Shown in pieces: positions 35,717 to 46,100 of a stretch of DNA of 64,000 nt. Within the stretch, counting starts at the first letter, position 1; the number at the start of each line of letters is the position of its first letter. The stretch lies in NCBI GenBank assembly GCA_020064725.1, contig JAGTWJ010000019.1, positions 2,604,001 to 2,668,000 of the forward strand, written 5' to 3'. Under the pieces are notes generated by a model. It was not told where the DNA came from. It ran no database searches and was given only the letters and a program-made list of their open reading frames with translations. Made by a program: the position numbers and the translations under genes. The DNA is from Drechslerella dactyloides. Lineage: Eukaryota; Ascomycota; Orbiliomycetes; Orbiliales; Orbiliaceae.

Positions 35717-37488
35717 GACTGCTTGTAATATGGCAGTATACTAGTAGAGTCGAGACTTGTGATATGGCGCGTGGGGGGAACGTAGTGGATCCGTGGCGTA
35801 ATACTGGGGGTGCATTCATATATGCTTGGGTTATCACATGACTCACCTGGTGTGAGAGGAACTCTGTCAGGTAAACTTTCTTTTCGCTTCTGGGCGTTTC
35901 CTCACGTAGTTGCAGTTAATTGCGCCTGGTATTTGTTTGGCGTCCGCTGCTGCTGCTTCGCTCACATAGATATTAAGTCAGTAGACCAGTACGTACATAC
36001 TTTATCTCTTACCTATTTAAAGCACTATAGCATACTTACTTACTCTATAGGAACGGCCAGCACCTATGAACAATCAAAGTAATCCTATGGGGAGTATTCA
36101 AATTTTTGGGTCTCGAACAAATCGATTCTCTACGACCATTTGGAGTCGATATATACCTAGGCATATTTCCAGTTGAAACTCCATAGATTTATATATAGAA
36201 CACCAGCAAAATCAGCAAGTGTGGGCATCAATTCGGATAGATATAGTCGTGAGCCAGAAGTGCCAGGGCCATGAAACCAGGTCCTATCTAGAAAACCTAC
36301 TCGCTCACATAGGACGGTAGAGAGCGGGCGGTACGGTTCACAGTCGCCGAACATAGCCGCGCAGGTTCACGGGCTTCATTTTTGTTAGTTTGTTGTAATT
36401 CCAGTAAGGGAAATACTGGATCCATGGATTAGTCACTAGCAAGCACTTCTTATCTACCTGCACGACGGGAGCTGGTCGTCGATTGCCAAAGCATCCTGAT
36501 TCACCTCATGTAAAGTTATCAAGCCCGAAGCTATACTTTGTAGAATACCTTACCCTTGAACATAAATGTCAAGTCACACCGAATTCGCGAATCTGGAACG
36601 CGCTCCTGACGGGAGACATCGATTTATTGGCGCCAGCGAATCAAGCAGCTGACTGCCTGGGAACGCGCGCATTCCCTCATTCTGTCACCACGTGGCCGAG
36701 CTGAACTGAGACTGAGGAGCGTCGACGGGATGTATTTACGTCGAGGGATATTCGATTCATGCCACGTACTGACTCAGCAGATGTACGGACCAGGGCCGGC
36801 TAACTAAACTGGCTGGTTCGCCTGCCTGCATCCGTCCGCCGGCTGGGATCTGATATGCAGAATAAGTAGCGCTTCCGCCTGTGCCCATTCGATCCATGCA
36901 GGGCGATGTTACTATAGTGCCTATATGACAGCCGTGGATGACAGCATTGAGGGACGCAGGAAGCTTAAAATGCGCCGTTGTAACATGTGGCCTTGCGGCG
37001 CATATGTCTCAGTGCATCATGCCAATGCAGGCGGGCCCCACTAGCTTTAGCTGCATACACGATCAATCGGTCGATATCAATGGCGAGGAGGTGGAGGGAT
37101 TGATATTTTTTTTTCTCTTCCAGGTTGAAGAATGCGAATGAAGGTGTCGACGGCCAGCGCGCTGCTGGAATGCACTGGATACGGTGAGACACCAGCTCCT
37201 TGGCCCGGCCGGTCCAGCTGGCCGCAGTCATCACTTTATAAACCACACCGTCCTGAGACCCTCTCAGCCATCGTCGCTTCGTTCTTTTCTACCATCGTCT
37301 CCAGCTGTCGTTTGGCGTCTTGCGGTTTCGATTCGCGAGGTGTCGCTCCCGCCTCCGTCAGCCGTCCACTATGCGAAGCTGCCACTCATAAATAGCTCCC
37401 GCCCCACCACCGTCTGCCAATCACCACCACCAACCAACACTGTCAACCGCGCCCGAACAGTTCGCCCTCACCACCCTGTCCGTCCGAA
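35717..37488. other. Upstream flank of copy 2 and gene-free spacer
   Basis: The left part (to about 36300) belongs to duplication unit 2. The rest, to the E2 start at 37489, shows no gene; its last 250 bp are C/T-rich on the + strand and are the likely promoter of the E2 gene. Confidence 0.5.
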
Positions 37489-38305
37489 ATGTTCGCAACA
37501 AAGCGGCTCCAGAAGGTACGTCGGCACGAGTCTGCCTTATTTATCGATGGAGTTCGACCATTGCTGACGAGTTTCGGTGCCGTGTCTAGGAGCTAAACAA
37601 TGTGAGTCCGATCTGACTGCCCTGCCCGCCGCCGCCGCCTGCCTCCTGACCTAGCGATCGTGAACCTGACCCTGACCTCCCTGGCTTCGGATCAGATTCA
37701 CAAACCCCTCCCGCCGGGAATATCTATCGCCTCGACGCCGGACTTTACAAATTGGAAGATGGATATCCAGGTCTTAGACAACAATCCGCTGTACGCCGAC
37801 CAGATATACCGGCTCAACTTCAAGTTCTCGCAGTCTTATCCAATCGGTACAGTCTACTCCTTTACCCTACACGCATATAGACATCGTTGACACTCCCGCT
37901 GTAACATAGAGGCTCCGGAAGTCACGTTTATCAAGGAGGAAGGCCGCGATATACCGATGCACCCGCACAGTAAGCCTGAGACACCATCCCCCGCTATACA
38001 CCGATTCATACCAGTCACCTGACATCATATCACGCGGAAATAGTCTACTCGAACGGTGTCATCTGCCTGGATCTCCTGGGCTCGAATTGGTCGCCGGTCC
38101 AAAACGTCGAGTCGGTTTGCATGTCCATCCAAAGCATGCTAACGAGCAATACCAAGAATGGTGCGCTTTTGACAATCCTTCTGGCATTCTGGCTCTTGCT
38201 GATCCCGTGTCTACAGAACGTCCGCCTGGCGACGATGCCTTTGTGCGCTCCGGCTATCGGTCGCCGCGGAACATCAACTTCGTATACGATGATAATACCG
38301 TCTAG
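37489..38305 (+). CDS. UBE2W-type ubiquitin-conjugating enzyme (E2)
   Basis: Six exons, 37489-37515, 37590-37601, 37696-37846, 37910-37969, 38044-38160 and 38217-38305, give 151 aa, the same length as human UBE2W. The product starts MFATKRLQKELNN, and the family features follow: LPPGISIAS, a beta-sheet core ending FKFSQSYP, MHPHIYSNGVICLDLL with the active-site Cys at residue 91, WSPVQNVESVCMSIQSMLTS and the C-terminal RPPGDDAFVRSG. UBE2W enzymes attach ubiquitin to disordered N-termini. Here the C-terminal region keeps the Asn/Lys pattern (SPRNINFVYDDN). Exon 2 is only 12 nt (ELNN) and exon 1 only 27 nt of coding sequence; all six junctions keep the frame and the family alignment. Intron-rich, short gene. 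Confidence 0.9.
37590..37601 (+). other. 12-nt microexon of the E2 gene
   Basis: GAGCTAAACAAT, flanked by a TCTAG acceptor and a GTGAGT donor, encodes ELNN, completing the KRLQKEL helix seen in all UBE2W-like enzymes. Phase 0 on both sides, so skipping would keep the frame. Confidence 0.85.
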
Positions 38306-38948
38306 TCTAGTTGGTATCTTTTGGCGTGGGCGTCAAACGAGCGATTTGTCACAGCTGGCCTTTTGCGCTTTGCAAAACTGCCAATATATAGGTTTCGATC
38401 GAGGTGGTTCAAATTGGGGCCCGCGATTCCCCTTCGCAGCTTCCATAGAATGCTTAGCCTTTTGCCGACGACGGAGTTCTAACGGGTTGGAGTTTTTATT
38501 CTTCTTTTCCTTGTATTTTGGTGCCTTCGCTCCGAGCAGTTTCCCACGGTGTGCTCCGATATAAAGATCTCATTCTGCCTGTATTCTCACTTTACCCCCA
38601 CGTGTCCCGTATAAATATATACGTCTCCTTTGGCAGCCCACTGACTCAGCATTGGGCGAGAAGTGGCTCATAACTTGCCTGCGCAATGCTGTGTTATTGA
38701 GACATTATACACACACATACACATGCATACACCGATCCATTATATATCTCTATATACCATTCTCTAGAATCATGAAAACTCCCAAAATGCGTGCGCACAG
38801 AACCGCTACCCGGCGAAAACAAATCCACATAATGTACATATAGGAAAGTGCAGGACTAGGTAAACCCAACGGCATATGAGCCAATCTCCGGAGAACGTTA
38901 GGATCTGAACAACCTCCGTTCGGTCCATGCTTCTCCGTGCGAATAGTA
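38306..38948. other. Convergent 3' region, E2 and RPAC1
   Basis: Trailers of two converging genes; AT-rich with ATATAT and CACACATACAC stretches (about 38700-38760). No gene. Confidence 0.6.
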
Positions 38949-40268
38949 CTACGATTCGAGCAGCTTCTCCTGGAAATCTATGCACTTCTTTTTCAGGATC
39001 TGGACTGCTTGGAGAAACAGCTCGTCGGAATTGTACATCCCCGTCGACTCAACCGAGACTGTAGACGTGTCCGTTAGCATCACCTCGTCTCGCGGGCTGC
39101 GGTGAACTTACAGATAAAATGGTCCCTCACTCGCCCTAGTTCCACTTTGCCCTTGAACTCATCATGCCGCAGCACCTCTCTGCTGACCGTATCCTTCCGC
39201 GGGTTTACCACGACGGCCTTCTTCTCCCCCGTCCGCTTGTCTGTTTGCACTTCCGCCACGCCGCTGGGGAAGCAGCCGACAAACTTCTCCGCATCCTCCC
39301 CTGTGATCGGCTGCTTGATTTTTATCGACGGCAGCAGGCGATACGACGCCGTTGCCACAGGGCTGAACTTGGCGTGGTCCTGTCCGATTCCGAGCACGCA
39401 GTGCATTTCCAGATCGATCTCCTGCCCTGGCCGCAGCTTCGCAAGGAGGATGTCCGGGTTGACTGCGCGGATTTCGCCGGCGCCAGCGAACCAGTGGGGT
39501 TGTCGGCCTTGCGGGGTGAACTTGATGTCGCGGGCGTAGACGGAGGAGTTGAAGTAGAGCTTCGAGGGGTCGGTTTCCGTTGGTGGGGCGGCGTGATTCC
39601 GAGTGCAGGCGACCTTGAGTGCCATGACGACGGTGTTAAAATCGGTGGCCTCGGCAGCAGGCTCTTCGGTGTTCTCTGCAGACGGATGCATATGTCAGCA
39701 TCATGATTGCTTTATGAAACGGTGGGTGTACGGAGATACGCACTTTTCCGCCAGCGTAGGTGTTGGAAGCCCTTCTTGTCGCCGCGCAGCGGTACGAGGC
39801 CCAGCCTCTGCGCGAGAACCTCGTCCTGGACGATGGAGGTATTGTTGTGCACGAAGACCGTCTCGATGGCTAGAGTCGGTACCTCCGCGATGAGGATCCG
39901 TCGGAAGGCATTGGCGACGGAGGCGTCGACGCCGATGAGGTCGAATTCGTAGTCGAGGTCGTTAGCTTTGTGAAGCTGAACTTTGGATCTCTGGAGATTA
40001 CGGCCGTCGTTAGTTGTAAGTTCAAGGTCGGTGATAAGAGCCAAAGCTCGTGGGGAGTATTTGAGCGCACTTTTCGAAACTCGCCGAGGTCCCAGGCGTG
40101 GTCTTCGCCAGGGTAGTGGCCTGGGAAGTCTGTAGATGTGACGTCCAAGACTCGCTCTGCCTCGACGCGGACTATCTGTTAAATGTGAGTGTTAGCACTG
40201 GCAAATGATACCGCGACAGGGCGACTGCTTACCCGCCGTCTCTCCAGCTCTTCTTGTGTAGGCGCCAT
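38949..40268 (-). CDS. RPC40: RNA polymerase I and III subunit RPAC1 (AC40)
   Basis: Five exons, 40268-40233, 40175-40071, 39990-39744, 39675-39112 and 39058-38949, give 353 aa. RPAC1 pairs with AC19 to form the alpha-like assembly platform of RNA polymerases I and III. Family features: GHYPGEDHAWDL near the start, the alpha-D motif GVDASVANAFRRILIAEVPT, LAIETVFVHNNTSIVQDEVL, AQRLGLVPLRGD, and in exon 4 SVYARDIKFTPQG and LRPGQEIDLEMHCVLGIGQD. The last junction restores RVRDHFIFSVESTG, the conserved C-terminal motif, followed by a helix ending EKLLES. It is divergent from the complex I gene with 374 bp between start codons. Confidence 0.95.
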
Positions 40269-40642
40269 TGCGGTGACAGGTCCCGCGTAATGACGATGTG
40301 CATGCTCTGGGGATATTGAACGGCCAAAGATGGGTTTCGCGAAACTTTTTTTTGGTGTTGCAGACAGGCACGACAGCGGCCAATGGGAAACCCGGCAAAT
40401 GCATTTGCTCTTGGCGGCCCGCTGATATCATTCCGACTTCCTCAACTTCCTCGACCCCCTCGGGCTACGACTCGGGCTCTGGACAACGACGATAGCACTA
40501 AAACGATTGCCAATCTCGAGGCCCATTGGCGCCTTCCTACATTCCCGGCAGCATATGGCAGCCTGAGGTCCTGTCACGCCACTCGACCAGCCTCTGACCA
40601 CGCTCCACTCCTCCACCCCGCGATCCCGCTCGCGCCGCCACC
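40269..40642. promoter_or_regulatory. Divergent promoter between RPAC1 and the complex I 49-kDa gene
   Basis: The two start codons lie 374 bp apart on opposite strands. The right part is C-rich on the + strand (CTCCACTCCTCCACCCC at about 40603). No defined element recognised. Confidence 0.6.
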
Positions 40643-42376
40643 ATGACAGTTCATCTCGCCCGCCTGGCTACCCGGCGCTTTACCGTCCAGACCCGATGCC
40701 TGAACCTCCGGCCCGTCACATACCTCGCGAACCGACCCTCGATAAGATGTTTCGCGACCTCAATGCCTCGCCGAGCGGCCCCGGAGCCGGAACTTCCGGC
40801 TGAGGAGGACCGATATGCCCATCACCCGCCGCCTTCTACGCCGATAAACCGGTATACAGGCGAACTGCCCAAGGAGCCTGGTAGCACTCCGACATATGAC
40901 ACGACGATTATGTGTACGTTGCATCACGGCTTTGCTCTCGAGTAACTTTACTTACGGGAGGCGTGTAGCTCCGGATCAGGCGATTGGGGAGACGACGGTG
41001 GATGGCAGGAAGATCCGGCATTATACCGTGAACTTTGTATGGAAGCTCATCTGCTCGATAAATTTGCGACGGGCGATGGTATGCTAATATGTCTGGCTAT
41101 GTAGGGACCTCAACATCCCGCCGCCCACGGCGTGTTACGGCTGATCCTCGAATTGAACGGAGAACAAATCATCCGGGCAGACCCCCACGTCGGCCTGCTG
41201 CACCGTGGAACTGAGAAGCTCATCGAATACAAGACGTACCTCCAGGCGCTCCCGTACTTTGACCGTCTCGACTACGTTTCCATGATGACCAACGAGCAGG
41301 TTTTCTCGCTCGCGGTCGAGAAGTTACTAAACATTGAGGTCCCTGCACGTGCCAAGTGGATTCGAACATTGTTCGGTGAGATCACTCGGGTAAAGAACCA
41401 TCTGATGTCGGTCTTGTCACATGCTATGGACGTCGGCGCCCTCACGCCCTTCCTGTGGGGTTTCGAAGAGAGAGAAAAATTGATGGAGTTTTACGAACGT
41501 GTATCTGGAGCGCGTATGCATTCCGCATACGTTAGACCTGGCGGTGTGCACCAGGATATCCCTCTCGGATTGCTGGATGATATCTACCAGTGGGCAACTC
41601 AGTTTGGCGACCGAGTTGACGAAGTGGAGGAGCTGTTGACCGACAGTCCCATCTGGAAGGCTAGGACTATCGGCATTGGCGCTGTCAGCGCGGAGGAGGC
41701 GTTGAACTACAGCTTTTCAGGCGTCATGTTGCGAGGGAGCGGCATTCCCTGGGATATTCGGAAGTCGCAACCGTATGATGCCTACGACCAAGTCGAGTTT
41801 GACGTCCCTGTTGGGATCAACGGTGATTGTTACGACAGGTATCTCTGCCGGATGGAGGAGTTCAGGCAGTCGTTGCGGATCATTCACCAGTGCCTGAATA
41901 AGATGCCACCTGGACCTGTGAGGACGGAGGACTACAAGGTTACACCGCCACCGAGAAGCGCGATGAAGGAGAACATGGAGGCGCTTATCCACCATTTCCT
42001 GCTGTACACGAAGGGATACTCGGTCCCTCCGGGCGAGACGTACACGGCCATTGAAGCGCCCAAGGGTGAGATGGGCGTCTATGTTGTCAGCGACGGGTCA
42101 GAGGTAAGCGGAGATATGGAGTTCGTGTCGTGAATTGTGATGGGATGCTAATTGGAAATTGAATCTACAGCGGCCCTATAGGTGTAAGATTCGGGCGCCA
42201 GGATTCGCACATCTCGGCAGCTTCGACCAGGTTTGCAGAGGCCACTTGTTAGCCGATGCTGTCGCCGTCATCGGTACTATGGATCTTGTGTTTGGAGATA
42301 AGTGCCCCCATCTTGCTGATATTTCGCGCGTCTGGAGCAAATGATCCTGACAAACTGTGCACAGGTCGACCGTTAG
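40643..42376 (+). CDS. nuo-49: NADH:ubiquinone oxidoreductase 49-kDa subunit (NDUFS2)
   Basis: Five exons, 40643-40913, 40969-41036, 41105-42103, 42171-42297 and 42363-42376, give 492 aa. The subunit helps form the quinone site of complex I in the mitochondrial matrix arm. The first 45 residues are a presequence (Arg-rich, no acid residues: LARLATRRFTVQTRCLNLRP). Conserved blocks follow: YTVNFGPQHPAAHGVLRL across an exon junction, RADPHVGLLHRGTEKLIEY, LPYFDRLDYVSMMTNEQ, ITRVKNHLMSVL, RPGGVHQDIPLGL, and IRAPGFAHLGSFDQ. The final intron, 42298-42362, starts ATAAGT and ends GCAC. Only AT-AC splicing yields the family's invariant C-terminus FGEVDR followed by TAG. Reading through would give FGDKCPHLADI instead. 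Confidence 0.96.
42298..42362 (+). other. AT-AC intron (last intron of the 49-kDa gene)
   Basis: 65 bp, phase 1, 5' ATAAGTGCCCCC, 3' CCTGACAAACTGTGCAC. The donor is the normal GTAAGT consensus with A in place of the first G, so it looks like a U2-type AT-AC intron. The branch-like CTGAC lies 11 nt before the end of the intron. No GT-AG choice restores the conserved EVDR ending. Confidence 0.85.
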
Positions 42377-43116
42377 AACGTTGTAAATGGTCAGCTGGGT
42401 TTGGGTTAGTGTGGTTGAAGCGGCTTGCTGTTGTCAATTCCCATTCGTCGGATGTGTAAAATAAGTGCGGTTGAAGAAGGAGCTGTATATATGATTTCCG
42501 TACAAACAAGGCATCTAACGTATACCACTCCATGGATCTCATATCTGGGCACGTAATTGTAGCTGCATTGTGACAGCGCGGCTGTTTTGCGCGCTGGTAG
42601 GCGCGATTCACGCGAGCAACAAAACAAGATAAGCGCGCTGCTGCTCCATCCTCGTCCCAAACACTCATCTCGCGATAGCAAGGCCAACTCCAGCACGTAC
42701 GCTAGCATCAGCCTCGAACGCACGGGACGTCACCTCATCGCATCCCCGCCGGACGCTTCATCGACACGTGTCGCACCTTGGAACTGCATCTCGACGCTTT
42801 CCGTGCCCTTTCGTCGGCCCTCAGGAGACAGCCGGCACTCGCGCGACACGACCCTCACGACCAAACTTTAACGGCCTCGAGACACCTGTCCTTCACGAAA
42901 CCCACGCCTTCCCCGAACGAACGCATTCGATCGCTTCTCACGCGTTTCTCCTCCATATCGTCCGACATCTACAGCCTGATCGATCGTTGGCAGCGCAGGA
43001 TTTCACTCGAGCGGTTCGGGAGCGGAGGAATCGAAATAGCCGTGCATTCTGATATGCACGGCGGGCCATCGCGGACTTAAAGGAGGAGATTGCACGGGCC
43101 GCAAGCATCCATCTTC
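42377..43116. other. Intergenic, 49-kDa gene to TAF2
   Basis: Holds the trailer of the complex I gene and the TAF2 promoter/leader. Plus frames at 42768-43052 and 42778-43080 overlap in different frames; the second has a helical-looking stretch (NERIRSLLTRFSSISSDIYS), but I see no partner exon or family. They could be part of the TAF2 leader. Confidence 0.45.
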
Positions 43117-46100
43117 ATGTCGGCCCCGGAGACCACCGTTCCGGCATCTCCTCCTGCCAAGCAATATACAATATAAGTGTCCCTGCTGGATTGCGTGGAA
43201 TGGGCGGATCGGGTGGAGATGCATCTGTGGGGGCGACAAGGCTGACATTCGGTGCACATCGAAACAGAGAGTAGGACTCGATGTCGACTTTTCGACGAGG
43301 AGTATCAAGGTATATTTGGCGATGCCGGTGGTTTGAAGGGCTGTGGAAGGCAACGGACGGGCTGTTAACGTGTGTGAATGCATTGTAGGGATACACCGAG
43401 ATAAGCGTCGTCCCGCTTGATCCGACACTCAGGATACTACGATTCAATTGCCGGCAGTGCCGTAAGTGGCTTTAGAGGGAGATGGAATAGTGGCCGTCGG
43501 TATCACATCTCTAACTGAGAATCTCTAGTCATCACGAAAGCTACCATCAACAACCGGGCTGTGGGCGCCTTCAAGAATGGCGACCCTTACTCGAAATGGA
43601 GGCTGCACGATACCGCGACGGTCAAGCAGTGGGGGATGCTGCGGCAGAGGATCGAACCTCTCTTCTCCGGCAACCTAGGCGACGACGAACTCTACCTCTC
43701 GATACCGGCCAAGATGAAGATTGAGTTGGAGGATCCGTCCATGGCAAATACGCTGGTACCCACCCGTGACACAAGAGCAGGCTCGACAAGGGACTCTCCT
43801 CGGATCGATACGCCCGGGCCGAATGCTACAGATGGCCCCGTGTACGCCGCCTTGCTGGTGCGGATAGAATTCACGATCAACAACATCCGGGACGGTCTAC
43901 ATTTCGTTGGATCGGACGATGACTCGAGATATCCCCACGCGTTTACAACAAACTCATTCCTGCCCGGCTCGGCGTCCTGTTTGTTCCCGTGTATAGACGA
44001 CCTGTGGGAGCGCCCGCCAACATGGGATCTTGAGATCACGTGCCCACGCACCCTGGGAGATATTGGCGCCGACATCGACCCTCATGAGGAGCCGCTGATA
44101 AACGGGACCAACTCCATACTGAAACGGAAACGGCCGAAAAAGTCAGACTCGGACTTCGCGTTTCAGTATCATGGCGAAATGAGCGATCTGGAAATGCAGG
44201 TGATCTGCTCCGGCAGCTGTGTGAATGAGGTATGCCCCGATTCCGCTGAAGTCAACTTCTTCATATACTAATCTCCATGGGAATAGTTCACGGACGCGAA
44301 GAATACTCGTAAAAAAGTGTTCCACTTCACCATCGAGAAGCCGACTGCACCTCACCAGATCGCCTTTGCTATCGGGCCTTTTGAGAGAGCGGTCTTGACT
44401 GAGAACCGCGCGGCGGAAGAAGACGAAGCGCTGGGCCGCAATGCCGTTGAGGTCGTTGGTTACTGCTTACCGGGCCGGAAAGAGGAAGTCGAGAACACAT
44501 GTTTATTCATGCAAAAGGTAAGCCAAGGGAGGAGACCACAGTGGGGCAAGTGAGAATACGGCTAACATGTCACTGGTAGGCTATCGATTATATGGTCCGA
44601 AACGCAGGACATTATCCTTATCCGTCATTTTCGCTCGCGTTTGTCGACGACTTTCCCTCAGACGTTGTTTCATCGGCTGGGCTGGCGGTCTGCAGTAGCC
44701 GTCTGTTATTCAAACAAGATGTCATCGACCCTATTTATACGACAACCAAGCAATTGAGTGTGGCGCTGGCATCGCAGTGGTGTGGTGTCCAGATAATACC
44801 GAAAACATGGGATGATTTATGGCTTACAATTGGGCTGGCTCATTTCCTGGCCGGTCAGTTTTTAAAGAATCTGACCGGGTCCAATGAGTATCGATTCAGG
44901 ATGAAGAAGGATGCCGAGGAAGTATGCAGGCAGGACGTCGGGAGACCAGCCCTTGCCAGTCGGCCTCAGCAAATACCCCTTGGAACGTCGGATCTTGACT
45001 TTATAGTGCTCAAGGCGCCCGTCGTTCTTTTCATCCTTGATAGACGACTTACAAAGGCCAGCAGCTCGATGGGTGTGTCGCGAGTGATATCGAAGCTCTT
45101 CCTGAACGCTTTCTCAGGAGACGTGAGCTCGCTCAACCTGAGTACTGCGCAGTTTATCAAACAGTGTGAGAAAGTTGGTCACCAAAAGCTTGACTCCTTT
45201 TTCAACCAATGGATCTTCCGAAGTGGGTACCCTCGTTTTGAGATCTCACAGCGGTTTAATAAGAAGAAAATGATTGTGGAGATGATCATTCGACAGACCC
45301 AAGGGTCGGAGGTTCTTCAACGGAGTGTAACGGCGCAGAGCTTTCTGAGGGAGGCTGTAAGTCGACGGAACGCGGATGCGTCAAACGACTCGCCTCCGAC
45401 TCAGATATTTACCGGCCCAATGACGATACGAATACACGAAGCGGACGGCACACCATACGAGCATGTGGTTCAGATTCACGAAACTCAATCCAAATTAGAA
45501 ATACCTTACAATACCAAATATAAGCGCCTAAAACGAACGAGGAGACAGAAAGAACGTCTAGCGGCGTCTGCCGGGATGGATATCAATGCCGAAGCCCAGG
45601 CGGAAGACGTGCTACTCTACTGTCTAGGTGATGTGCTGCAGAGCGATGAGGATATCACCGATTGGCGGCTTTCGGATTTTACGAAGGAAGAAGAAGACAA
45701 GATGGCCCAGGAGGCGTTCGAATGGATCCGCGTCGACGCAGACTTTGAATGGATATGCACGATGAGGCTCAACCAGCCTGACCACATGTACCTATCCCAA
45801 CTGCAGCAGGACAGAGATGTCGCTGCACAGTATGAGTCGGTGCTGCATTTCAAGTCTATGAAGCCTTCGCTTCTCATGTCAACGATACTGGTACGAACAG
45901 TCATGGACCGTCGCTATTATTACGGCATCCGTTGCGAGGCGGCAAAGGCGTTAGGTCGATGTGCAACGGCTGAACTGAACTGGATCGGCGAGTTTCATCT
46001 CCAAAAGGCGTTCCAGGAGTTTTACTGCTTCCCCGATTCGTTGATACCCCGAGCGAACGACTTTTCCGACTTTACGTCTTATCTCGTGCAGCAGGCTATT

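Larger units (their letters stand above)
33190..36300. repeat. Tandem segmental duplication (two diverged units of about 1.4-1.6 kb)
   Basis: Unit 1 is about 33190-34830 and unit 2 about 34905-36300, in the same orientation. Matching landmarks occur in the same order in both. These are a 3' flank beginning CAAACGACC (33194 and 34912), the two exons of the orphan gene, the intron, a 5' flank with TCAC[AG]TGACTC[AG]CCTGGTG (about 34094 and 35835), and a more distant block with GAAGTGCGAGGACCAT or GAAGTGCCAGGGCCAT (about 34793 and 36257). Similarity extends through non-coding DNA, so this is duplication of a DNA segment, followed by much divergence. I could not compute the identity. Confidence 0.75.

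Noticed and set aside
38385..38430. GGTTCAAAT stretch resembling a tRNA T-loop
   Set aside because: No acceptor stem, anticodon arm or A-box could be found at the right distance upstream.
42298..43257. U12-type (minor spliceosome) introns as the explanation for the AT-AC ends
   Set aside because: The U12 donor consensus is ATATCCTT; both introns here have ATAAGT, which is the U2 donor with one change. The TCCTGAC before one 3' end is only loosely like a U12 branch site, and the other has GCTGAC.
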